Source: an uncultured Muribaculaceae bacterium
GTDB taxonomy: Bacteria > Bacteroidota > Bacteroidia > Bacteroidales > Muribaculaceae
Reading direction: 5' to 3'
NCBI GenBank assembly: GCA_910586175.1
Contig: CAJUIJ010000057.1
Location: 1-13,516, forward strand
DNA length: 13,516 nt
The translations under genes were made by a program, and so were the position numbers. The notes under the pieces were generated by a model, which saw nothing but the letters and a program-made list of their open reading frames with translations, did no database searches and was not told the DNA's origin. How positions within the stretch are numbered: position 1 is the stretch's first letter; each line of letters begins with the position of its first letter. Of this stretch, positions 1 through 6,138 are shown in pieces.

Positions 1-1725
1 ATAGAGGTTGGTGACAAGTTCTACCTTACCATTGAGGTGACTAATATATCGGAAGCCCCTGCGCGCCCTGACAATCTTCCGGGTGCTAAGTTGGCATATT
101 TCGATCGCACGTCAGAACAGTCGAGCTTTTCTTCTGTAAATGGTCGGACCACACAATCTTACAGTGCCACTTATACAGCCACTTTTAGAGCAGTTAAGGA
201 AGGTTCCTTCTCTTACGGACCAATAACTGTAGGGGGTGTGAAAAGCAACAAGGTCAACTATAACATCGGCAAGGAGATGCCGCGTCAAGCCGGCAGTGCT
301 TCCGCTTCCCAACACGGCACTCAGGACACCGATGATGACTCCAAACCGAAGTATATAGGCAAGGGCGATAATAATCTTTTTCTTCGGGCCAATGTCTCCT
401 CAACCAATGTTTACGAGCAGCAGGCCATTGTATATACCGTGAAGCTTTACACCACATACGATGCAATAAAGTTTATCGGTGCCACTGACTCTCCCAAGTT
501 CGATGGTTTCGTGGTTGAGGAGTCGAAAGATATTTCATCCTCTCTCTCTTTCGAGACTTATAACGGTAAGTCTTACGCAACTGCCATAATAGCACGCTAT
601 ATTATCTTCCCGCAGATGACTGGTGCCCTCAAGGTTACCGGAAACAATTACACCATTGCCGTTGACCGCCGTGAATATTACCACGACTCATTCTTCGGCA
701 GCATGTCTTTCAGCACTCCCTTGCAGCTTAATGTGGCACCTAACGACCTTGTGATTAATGTCCGGTCGTTGCCCGAACCGAAGCCTGCCGATTTCTCTGG
801 TGCCGTAGGCAAGTTCTCTTTGACTTCCGACCTGAAGTCGTCTGACTTTAAGTCTAATCAAGCGGCATCTATTGTTTATACGCTCAAGGGCACCGGTAAT
901 ATCAAGTATGTTCAGCTCCCTGACTTGTCGGCGTTATATCCACCTGAATTGGAAGTATACACACCCAAGACAACGCAGAGTGTTAGTGTGGGAAGCAGCA
1001 ATGTCAGCGGTTCGGTAAATTTCGACTATTCCTTCATGCCGCTTGAGGAGGGTGATTTCCGCATCCCCGATGTCAAACTTGTATATTTCAATCCGGAGTC
1101 CGGACGGTATGAGACCTCTGTCGCTAAGGGCTATAATATTGTGGTAGGCAAGGGTGCAGTCTCTGATCGCAAGGATAAGGCACACGTCAAATTCGAACCA
1201 ATGATTCAGTCGGTTGACATGGCTGATCTTAAAATTGACAATACACCGATAGTATATAAGTTTGCATATTGGTTATGGTATATTGTGCCGGTGCTTCTGC
1301 TCGCGATAGCATATGTCATGGTGCGTAAGTATATAAGTTCTCATGCCGACATGGCGTCTTTCAATAGCAAACGTGCCGATAAGATTGCAAGACGCAGGCT
1401 CCGCAAGGCCGCTGCAGCTATGCGCAGGCAGGACTCTGATGCGTTCTACGACGAACTCCTCACCGCGCTGTGGGGTTATCTCGGCGATAAGTTGAAGATG
1501 CCCACTTCTGAGCTGATGCGCGACAATATTCGACAAGTCCTTTCCGAGCATGGTGTTGATGAAGCTATGACCAACAGTTTCATCGGCATGATCGATGAAG
1601 CGGAGTTCGCCAAGTATTCATCGGCTTCCTCAGCATCGAAGCTAAACGAGGTTTACGACAGGTCTGCAACTCTTATAAATGGCTTGGAGAAGGAGTTCAA
1701 GAAGATTTCCTCAAAAGCAAAATGA
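1..1725 (+). CDS. batD: BatD family protein (oxygen tolerance), 5' end cut off by window
   Basis: BatD of the Bat (Bacteroides aerotolerance) system: a periplasm-facing protein anchored in the inner membrane and thought to work with the von Willebrand-type proteins BatA/BatB. The frame is open from base 1, so the ATG at 37 is internal; 574 residues are visible and probably 30-45 (signal peptide and first strand) are missing. Numbering from base 1: beta-rich Ig-like repeats fill about 1-415, starting with a VGDKFYLTIEVTN strand, with a Ser/Asp-rich linker near 95-118. One transmembrane helix lies at about 421-442 (FAYWLWYIVPVLLLAIAYVMV), followed by an Arg/Lys-rich stop-transfer and an alpha-helical cytoplasmic tail (DAFYDELLTALWGYLGDKLKMP) typical of the family. 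Its stop lies 38 bases before batE, so co-transcription is likely. The family assignment is firm; the biochemical role is poorly known even in studied species. Confidence 0.9.
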   Translation: MEVGDKFYLTIEVTNISEAPARPDNLPGAKLAYFDRTSEQSSFSSVNGRTTQSYSATYTATFRAVKEGSFSYGPITVGGVKSNKVNYNIGKEMPRQAGSASASQHGTQDTDDDSKPKYIGKGDNNLFLRANVSSTNVYEQQAIVYTVKLYTTYDAIKFIGATDSPKFDGFVVEESKDISSSLSFETYNGKSYATAIIARYIIFPQMTGALKVTGNNYTIAVDRREYYHDSFFGSMSFSTPLQLNVAPNDLVINVRSLPEPKPADFSGAVGKFSLTSDLKSSDFKSNQAASIVYTLKGTGNIKYVQLPDLSALYPPELEVYTPKTTQSVSVGSSNVSGSVNFDYSFMPLEEGDFRIPDVKLVYFNPESGRYETSVAKGYNIVVGKGAVSDRKDKAHVKFEPMIQSVDMADLKIDNTPIVYKFAYWLWYIVPVLLLAIAYVMVRKYISSHADMASFNSKRADKIARRRLRKAAAAMRRQDSDAFYDELLTALWGYLGDKLKMPTSELMRDNIRQVLSEHGVDEAMTNSFIGMIDEAEFAKYSSASSASKLNEVYDRSATLINGLEKEFKKISSKAK

Positions 1726-1763
1726 TTTTGCTAATATTTTGAATCAATACGCTATCTGACTAT

Positions 1764-2576
1764 ATGAATAAATTTATAATAACCGTTGCCGCTATCTTCA
1801 TGGCAACGTTCTCCTCAATGATGGCTCATGCAGCAACTACTCTGGCAGAGGCAGATTCTGCATATTCACGCGGAGAGTATGCTGAAGCAGTTGCGGCCTA
1901 CAGGAATGTAGGCGCAGAGCATGGATGGTCTTCGCAACTTTATTGTAATCTTGGTAATGCTTTCGCAAGAGGTGGCGATTATGGCAATGCGCTTGTGAAT
2001 TATCTCCGTGCGTTGCGATTGGATCCGCATAACTCCCGTGCTCTCAACAATGTGAAGTATATCGAAACCAAGGTCTATGACTCCAACCGTGCTGAATTGA
2101 AGGGCAAGAAGATGTCTGTCGATCCTGACTCTCCATCTTTTTTCTCTAATGTCAAGAAGTTCATCGTGCAGGACCATCTTAGCGACACGTGGGCTACATG
2201 GGCTGCCACGTGTTTCGTAATTTTCGTGGTTTGTGTGGCCATATATATCTTTACTCGCAATGTGCTTGTGCGTAAGATCGGTTTTTTTGGCGGGTTTATA
2301 TTCTTAGGATTGTCGGTCATCGCAATTGCTTTTGCACTAACAGCCGCCGGATATAAGTCTAATGAGGGTGCTGTGACGGCAGCAAAAACGCGACTTCGCA
2401 GTGAGCCTTCGGCTTCGGCAAAGGAAAACCCCGTGTCGCTCAATAGAGGCACAAGGATGGTGCTCCTCGATTCTGTGCCTATGCAAGCCGGCAAAGCCCA
2501 ATGGTACAAGGTTAGACTTAACTCTGATTTCATAGGATGGATTCCGGCAGATGAGTTCTGCACCGTAGGTATGTGA
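1764..2576 (+). CDS. batE: BatE family protein: TPR, two membrane helices, SH3-like domain
   Basis: Last gene of the Bat operon, 270 residues. Visible order: signal peptide 1-23 (hydrophobic core, cleavage after AHA), two tetratricopeptide repeats at about 27-50 and 57-90 (YCNLGNAFARGGDYGNALVNY is a textbook TPR helix pair), a charged linker, two transmembrane helices at about 143-164 and 171-195, and a C-terminal bacterial SH3-like domain at about 200-270 (TRLRSEPS at its start, WYKVRLNSDFIGWIPADEF at its end). TPR and SH3b regions probably bind protein partners or cell wall at the envelope. The order TPR, two helices, SH3b behind batD is characteristic of Bacteroidales BatE. The ATG at 1764 gives a good signal peptide; no Shine-Dalgarno precedes it, which is normal in this phylum. 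A strong terminator follows within 40 bases of the stop. An alternative name is simply TPR-SH3 protein. Confidence 0.85.
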   Translation: MNKFIITVAAIFMATFSSMMAHAATTLAEADSAYSRGEYAEAVAAYRNVGAEHGWSSQLYCNLGNAFARGGDYGNALVNYLRALRLDPHNSRALNNVKYIETKVYDSNRAELKGKKMSVDPDSPSFFSNVKKFIVQDHLSDTWATWAATCFVIFVVCVAIYIFTRNVLVRKIGFFGGFIFLGLSVIAIAFALTAAGYKSNEGAVTAAKTRLRSEPSASAKENPVSLNRGTRMVLLDSVPMQAGKAQWYKVRLNSDFIGWIPADEFCTVGM

Positions 2577-2613
2577 TGTAAAGGAGTTGTAATTAAAAAT
2601 GTGAAATTATGCG

Positions 2614-2647
2614 AGTTGGAGCCGTTTTTACGGTTCCAACTTTTTAT
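2614..2647 (+). terminator. Intrinsic terminator of the Bat operon
   Basis: An 11-bp stem, AGTTGGAGCCG (2614-2624) with CGGTTCCAACT (2631-2641), contains one G-T pair and closes a 6-base T/A loop. A run of five T at 2641-2645, then ATT, follows. It starts 38 bases after the batE stop, so it should end transcription coming from the Bat operon and insulate the next unit. Confidence 0.85.
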
Positions 2648-2674
2648 TGTGTCAAAGCAAGTTTTTATAAACTA

Positions 2675-2686
2675 TGTTTTAAAACA
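2675..2686. repeat. 12-bp perfect palindrome, candidate operator
   Basis: TGTTTTAAAACA reads identically on both strands. It lies between the Bat terminator and the candidate promoter of the next unit, ending 23 bases before its TTTG element. An overlapping inverted repeat (TATGTT 2673-2678 with AACATA 2686-2691) is followed by seven T at 2692-2698, so a weak AT-rich hairpin acting as a second terminator is the alternative. The region is AT-rich, and chance symmetry is possible. Confidence 0.35.
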
Positions 2687-2709
2687 ACATATTTTTTTAG
2701 CATTTATAT

Positions 2710-2740
2710 TTTGATATGCCATATTAAATTGTTAATTTAG
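2710..2740 (+). promoter_or_regulatory. Candidate Bacteroides-type promoter for the HTH-Usp unit
   Basis: TTTG at 2710-2713, a 19-base spacer, then TAATTTAG at 2733-2740. This matches the known Bacteroidota sigma-ABfr consensus (TTTG, 19-21 bases, TAnnTTTG) with one mismatch. Transcription would begin at about 2744-2746, leaving a leader of roughly 50 bases before the ATG at 2798. It sits just downstream of the Bat terminator, where a new promoter is expected. Confidence 0.6.
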
Positions 2741-2797
2741 CAAAAGCTAATAGAAACTCTCCTCGAAAAACTCAAATATCAACCAAATTCTATAATT

Positions 2798-3055
2798 ATG
2801 AGCAAGACCATCACATTTAATGAGCTTCGTAGACTCAAAGACAGTTTGCCCGACGGCTCCACTCACCGCATTGCTGATGAACTTAACGTAACTGTGCAGA
2901 CCGTGCGCAATTATTTTGGAGGCGTCAACTATCAATTTGGTAAGAATGCAGGACTTCACATTGAGCCGGGTCCCGACGGTGGCATAGTGGTTCTTGACGA
3001 CACTACCATCTATGATATGGCTCTCAAGATTCTTGAGGAGGAAAACAATAAGTAA
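2798..3055 (+). CDS. Small helix-turn-helix DNA-binding protein (hypothetical)
   Basis: An 85-residue protein of a small family I recognise as common in Bacteroidales and usually annotated as DNA-binding or hypothetical. Residues 21-41 (STHRIADELNVTVQTVRNYFG) form a helix-turn-helix in the style of LacI-type recognition helices: small residues at the turn, then VTVQTVRNYF. The rest (NAGLHIEPGPDGGIVVLDDTTIYDMALKIL) is a short beta-hairpin-like part and a closing amphipathic helix, possibly for dimerisation. There is no ligand domain. The ATG at 2798 is preceded by an A/T-rich leader. The stop is 8 bases before the stress-protein gene, so the two are almost surely one transcript. Whether it is a specific regulator, for example of its own operon, or a nucleoid-type binder cannot be told from sequence. 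Confidence 0.75.
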   Translation: MSKTITFNELRRLKDSLPDGSTHRIADELNVTVQTVRNYFGGVNYQFGKNAGLHIEPGPDGGIVVLDDTTIYDMALKILEEENNK

Positions 3056-3063
3056 ATTTCACG

Positions 3064-4209
3064 ATGGGGGAGAAGGAACGGGCTGACGACCTTATTACGC
3101 TTGTGGTTCATAATCTGGACCATGCACTCAAACTTAAGGAAATTCTGGAGTTTCACGGTATCTGCGTGACTCTTGAAGATGTAGACTGCGAAGGCCTGCC
3201 ATTGCAGGTGTCACCAAAGAAGGTTCGTATCCCTGTAAGCAAACTTCCCCTCGGCCTTAAAATATTGGAGAGCGGCGACAATACCGCCGCACCGCTCGCA
3301 TTGGCTAAAATGACGGGTATGGGCAATACTCTGCTCATACCCGTCGATTTTTCCCCGATGTCTTTGGCTGCTGTAAAGCTTGGCTTTCTGCTTGCCGAGA
3401 AATTTAATGTAGAGCCGGTAGTGATGCATGCTTTTACATCCCCGTCCTATATCGGTGAAAATTCCGAAAGCTTTTATAGTGTTGACTATGCGGACGAAAT
3501 TATCGACGAGACAGCGCAGGCAGACCGTCTTAAAAGAATTGCTTCTCAAGAATTGCTGAAATTCAAGAAGATTATTGTGGAGGAGCAGGAGTCAGGCGAA
3601 TTGCCCTCCATCAAATTCTCGACTTCACTGCTCGAGGGAATTCCCGAACAGGTTATACAGGAATATTGCAAGACAAACAATCCGGTAGTGGTAGTCATGG
3701 CGACGCGCGGCATTCACAAGAAGGGCATAGACCTTATAGGTAGTGTCACGGCTGAAGTGATTGATGCCTGTCGTGTGCCGATAGTCACTGTGCCCGAAAA
3801 TTTTGCGCCGAGTGGTCTGATGCACTCCAAGAGGGTTGCGGTGTTCTGTACATTCACCGGTTACGATTCGCTTGTGCTGAGGTGGCTGATGCGCACGTTC
3901 GATTATCCTTCTGCAAAGTTCTATCTCGTTGCGGCAGGTGACCGTCCGGTGTTGAGGTCTGACAGTAAGCTTACCCAATTGTGCGACTACTTTGCCAAGA
4001 CTTATCCCACGGCATCGTTTACGGTTAGCAATCAGCTCGGTGCCGGCTTTGATACGCGTGTGAGCGAGTTGATTGAAAATGAGAAAATTGACCTGATGAT
4101 TGTACCCAACAAGAAGTCAAGTGCAATAAGCCGTTTTTTCAAGCCAACGCTTGCTCACAGAATACTTTTCGAAAAAGATATCCCATTGATTGTACTGCCG
4201 GTGCAATAG
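3064..4209 (+). CDS. Tandem universal stress protein with N-terminal DUF2007-like domain
   Basis: A 381-residue soluble, presumably cytoplasmic protein with three parts. Residues 9-70 (LITLVVHNLDHALKLKEILEFHG, later KVRIPVSKLPLGLKILES) resemble the DUF2007 putative signal-transducing fold. Residues 88-245 are a full Usp domain: it opens with LLIPVDFSPMS (acidic residue at the nucleotide site) and ends with ATRGIHKKGIDLIGSVTAEVI, close to the ATP-binding Usp signature (Gly216, then Gly226-Ser-Val). Residues 256-381 are a second Usp domain that keeps the fold (DLMIVPNKKSSAISRFFKPTLAHRIL) but has no clear GxxGx9GS nucleotide motif, so it may be structural or regulatory. Usp proteins act in stress and starvation survival; substrates here are unknown. 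It lies in an operon with the small HTH protein. I believe similar three-part proteins occur in other Bacteroidales. Confidence 0.85.
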   Translation: MGEKERADDLITLVVHNLDHALKLKEILEFHGICVTLEDVDCEGLPLQVSPKKVRIPVSKLPLGLKILESGDNTAAPLALAKMTGMGNTLLIPVDFSPMSLAAVKLGFLLAEKFNVEPVVMHAFTSPSYIGENSESFYSVDYADEIIDETAQADRLKRIASQELLKFKKIIVEEQESGELPSIKFSTSLLEGIPEQVIQEYCKTNNPVVVVMATRGIHKKGIDLIGSVTAEVIDACRVPIVTVPENFAPSGLMHSKRVAVFCTFTGYDSLVLRWLMRTFDYPSAKFYLVAAGDRPVLRSDSKLTQLCDYFAKTYPTASFTVSNQLGAGFDTRVSELIENEKIDLMIVPNKKSSAISRFFKPTLAHRILFEKDIPLIVLPVQ

Positions 4210-4227
4210 TATAAGTACCCGCTCAGA

Positions 4228-4746
4228 TTAAATTCTTTTGCAAAAAAGCAGCAGCGAATGCGTTTCTTTGCCGGCTAATAGCCATTCGGGCAGTGTGCCG
4301 ACATGTTTGTAATCTGAGTGTTCAAACAGAGTTATGCTTGCTTTGTTGGTTTCTGAAATTTTTGCTGCCAATATGCGCAGGTTGAGCAGCATCCTTGCAT
4401 ATATCTCCATAAGTTCCAGACATGAGTGTGCATATCCTTGCTGACGATATTGTTCGAATATATATATTCCGACGAATGCTGTGCGGTTGGTAGCTGAGAT
4501 GTCATACAAATCCGCAATCCCGATTATCACTCCATCTTTGGTCTCGCATATGAGCCGCAATTGTCCGGAGCGTATCGGATCGGCATCATAACTTGAGGCG
4601 TAATGGCGTAGATTTTCACGTGAAAAGGGTGCAGACATGCCATTGTCAAGCCATTGGCGCGAATCGGCTTCTGCTTCCCAAAGCCTGTCGGCATCCGTCG
4701 GCTCCACAGCTCGAAGCCTTATGCTGTCATCCTCCAGAAATTTCAT
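4228..4746 (-). CDS. GNAT family N-acetyltransferase
   Basis: A 172-residue single-domain acetyl-CoA-dependent acetyltransferase of the RimJ/RimL/SpeG-like branch. The N-terminus (IRLRAVEPTDADRLWEAEAD) is the usual start of that branch. Residues 92-106 (VGIYIFEQYRQQGYA) form motif A with the R/QxxGxA acetyl-CoA pyrophosphate loop (Arg101, Gly104, Ala106). ISETNKASITLFEHSDYKHVG (130-150) is motif B with the conserved Asn and a hydrophobic bulge. The acceptor substrate cannot be inferred; ribosomal protein, polyamine and small amine are all possible. Its ATG overlaps the recR stop in an ATGA (4743-4746), so it is probably translationally coupled to recR. Its stop faces the stress-protein stop across 18 bases. 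Confidence 0.85.
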   Translation of the reverse strand: MKFLEDDSIRLRAVEPTDADRLWEAEADSRQWLDNGMSAPFSRENLRHYASSYDADPIRSGQLRLICETKDGVIIGIADLYDISATNRTAFVGIYIFEQYRQQGYAHSCLELMEIYARMLLNLRILAAKISETNKASITLFEHSDYKHVGTLPEWLLAGKETHSLLLFCKRI

Positions 4747-5357
4747 TTCGATTCGAATGGTGTGCGGTTCAGTATTGAGCGCCCGAGGGTCAACTCATCT
4801 GTATATTCAAGTTCGTTGCCTATGCTGACGCCACGGGCCAACACACTAACTTTCACAGGAAGTGCTGCCAACTTGCGGTAGATGTAGAAGTTTGTAGTGT
4901 CGCCTTCCATTGTGGGGCTGAGTGCTAAGATTACCTCTTCTATGCATTCACTCTCCGCACGCTTCACGAGCGAATCTATCTCAAGGTCGCTCGGAGCTAT
5001 CCCGTCGAGTGGTGATATAAGGCCTCCGAGCACATGATACAATCCGTGATGCTCGTTGGTTCGTTCTATTGCCAATACATCTTTAACATTCTCAACCACA
5101 CATACTACACTCTTTTCGCGATGTGAGCTGCTGCAAATGGAGCATATCCCACCTTCGCTGATATTATGGCATACCGGGCAATAAGCCACTCCTTTACGCA
5201 TCTCTATCAATGCGTTGCCGAGTGCGTATGTAATTTCCGGTTCTTTGCGAAGAAGATGCAATGCAAGCCTGAGTGCAGTCTTGTGGCCAATGCCCGGCAG
5301 TTTGCCAAGCTCAGCCACTGCCGTCTCGAGGAGCACAGAATTATACGATTCATTCAT
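4743..5357 (-). CDS. recR: Recombination mediator protein RecR
   Basis: RecR, 204 residues, normal family length. With RecO (and RecF) it loads RecA on SSB-coated single-stranded DNA during gap repair. Visible parts in order: helix-hairpin-helix at about 17-36 (LGKLPGIGHKTALRLALHLL); a four-cysteine zinc site with Cys60, Cys63, Cys72 and Cys75 (CPVC and CSIC pairs); a Toprim domain at about 84-175 with the VVEN glutamate (Glu89) and LSPTMEGDTT; and the conserved tail ARGVSIGNELEYTDELTLGRS. All zinc ligands are present. The ATG at 5357 is well fixed: an in-frame TAA lies 9 bases upstream and no other start fits. A strong -7 type motif lies only 4 bases before it, suggesting a very short or absent leader. 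It overlaps the GNAT gene by 4 bases. Confidence 0.97.
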   Translation of the reverse strand: MNESYNSVLLETAVAELGKLPGIGHKTALRLALHLLRKEPEITYALGNALIEMRKGVAYCPVCHNISEGGICSICSSSHREKSVVCVVENVKDVLAIERTNEHHGLYHVLGGLISPLDGIAPSDLEIDSLVKRAESECIEEVILALSPTMEGDTTNFYIYRKLAALPVKVSVLARGVSIGNELEYTDELTLGRSILNRTPFESK

Positions 5358-5361
5358 GCCA

Positions 5362-5393
5362 CAAATTTACTAATTATTCCGCATCCATGCAAC
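5362..5393 (-). promoter_or_regulatory. Candidate recR promoter, abutting the start codon
   Basis: Read on the minus strand: GTTG (5393-5390), a 20-base spacer, then TAAATTTG (5369-5362). The second element is a perfect match to the Bacteroidota -7 consensus TAnnTTTG; the first differs from TTTG by one base. Only four bases (TGGC) separate it from the recR ATG, so transcription should start within a few bases of the start codon and give a leaderless or near-leaderless message. Confidence 0.5.
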
Positions 5394-5414
5394 ATCAGCT
5401 GCTCGGTGCTGCCC

Positions 5415-5430
5415 GGCATATGGTTATGCC
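5415..5430. repeat. Short perfect inverted repeat between recR and ruvA
   Basis: GGCATA (5415-5420), a 4-base TGGT spacer, then TATGCC (5425-5430): a 6-bp perfect hairpin or dyad in the divergent intergenic region. There is no T-run on either side, so it is not a terminator. It could be a regulator site or chance. Nothing else readable was found in 5394-5513. Confidence 0.25.
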
Positions 5431-5513
5431 ATGACAGGTAATTTATGGTTCTAAATGTGCTAAATCAGTATGGTTTTACGTTATATAACAAGTGATACGA
5501 AAAATCAGGAATA

Positions 5514-6092
5514 ATGATAGACTATATAAGGGGTGAAGTTGCAGAAATTGCTCCCACTTACGCCATTATAGATTGCTCGGGAGTGGGCTATGAAATAAAT
5601 ATCACACTCGTTGATTACGGTAGACTCCAAGGACAAACCTCGGCAAAACTATATGTGCATGAGTCAATTCGTGAAGATGCTCATGTGCTGTTTGGTTTTA
5701 TTGAGAAGCGTAGCCGCGAGCTTTTCCGTCTGCTTATAGGCGTGAGTGGTGTCGGACCAAACACCGCAAGGTTGATTCTGTCTGCCCTTACCACACCGCA
5801 GCTTGAATCTGCCATTTCTAACGGCGATGACAAGATGCTGAAGGCCGTGAAGGGTATAGGTGCAAAGACTGCCCAGCGAATCATTGTTGATCTCAAGGAT
5901 AAAATAAAGGCTGAAGGCGAGGCGTTAATTAGCAGTGCGTCGGTCAATGAATCATATGACGATGCACTCGCTGCGCTTGTTATGCTTGGTTTTGCTGCAC
6001 CGCAATGCAAGAAGGTGCTCCAGAAAATCTATGCAAACGATGCCTCTCTATCTACCGAAAAGGCTATCAAGCAGGCATTGACCATGCTATGA
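5514..6092 (+). CDS. ruvA: Holliday junction branch migration protein RuvA
   Basis: RuvA, 192 residues, normal length. It forms tetramers that bind the four-way junction and hold the RuvB helicase motors during branch migration. Domain I (OB fold) is about 1-62, beginning with the family hallmark MIDYIRGEVAEI and including GVGYEI and LYVHESIREDAHVLFGF. Domain II has two helix-hairpin-helix motifs, LIGVSGVGPNTAR (74-86) and LKAVKGIGAKTAQRI (109-123). A flexible linker follows, then the small RuvB-binding domain III at about 146-192 (DDALAALVMLGF). The start is certain from the MIDYIRG motif. ruvB is not beside it, which is usual in this phylum. It is divergent from recR (156 bases) and 46 bases upstream of sprA. 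No convincing promoter was found by eye for it. Confidence 0.97.
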   Translation: MIDYIRGEVAEIAPTYAIIDCSGVGYEINITLVDYGRLQGQTSAKLYVHESIREDAHVLFGFIEKRSRELFRLLIGVSGVGPNTARLILSALTTPQLESAISNGDDKMLKAVKGIGAKTAQRIIVDLKDKIKAEGEALISSASVNESYDDALAALVMLGFAAPQCKKVLQKIYANDASLSTEKAIKQALTML

Positions 6093-6118
6093 TTTACTAC
6101 TTGTTGTTAGTAACTTTC
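6088..6118 (+). promoter_or_regulatory. Weak candidate promoter for sprA inside the end of ruvA
   Basis: TATG at 6088-6091 overlaps the ruvA stop. A 19-base spacer follows, then TAACTTTC at 6111-6118. Each element differs by one base from the Bacteroidota consensus (TTTG and TAnnTTTG). Transcription would start near 6122-6124, about 15 bases before the sprA ATG. sprA could equally be read only from the ruvA transcript. Confidence 0.3.
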
Positions 6119-6138
6119 TTCCACGTATTCAGAACCTT

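Noticed and set aside
37..39. ATG that could be taken as the batD start
   Set aside because: The frame is open to base 1 and the upstream codons encode a typical BatD beta strand; starting here would remove the signal peptide.
1726..1763. Possible separate promoter for batE in the 38-base gap
   Set aside because: No pair of elements fits the consensus with correct spacing; read-through from batD is simpler.
2075..2563. 162-codon minus-strand frame opposite batE
   Set aside because: batE has a signal peptide, TPR, membrane helices and SH3 domain in its own frame; the antisense frame shows no recognisable features.
4166..4175. 10-bp palindrome TTTTCGAAAA
   Set aside because: It lies in the coding sequence of the stress protein (Leu-Phe-Glu-Lys) and is explained by codons.
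5452..5459. TAAATGTG as a -7 element for ruvA
   Set aside because: One mismatch to consensus, but no TTTG-like element stands at the required 19-21 base distance.
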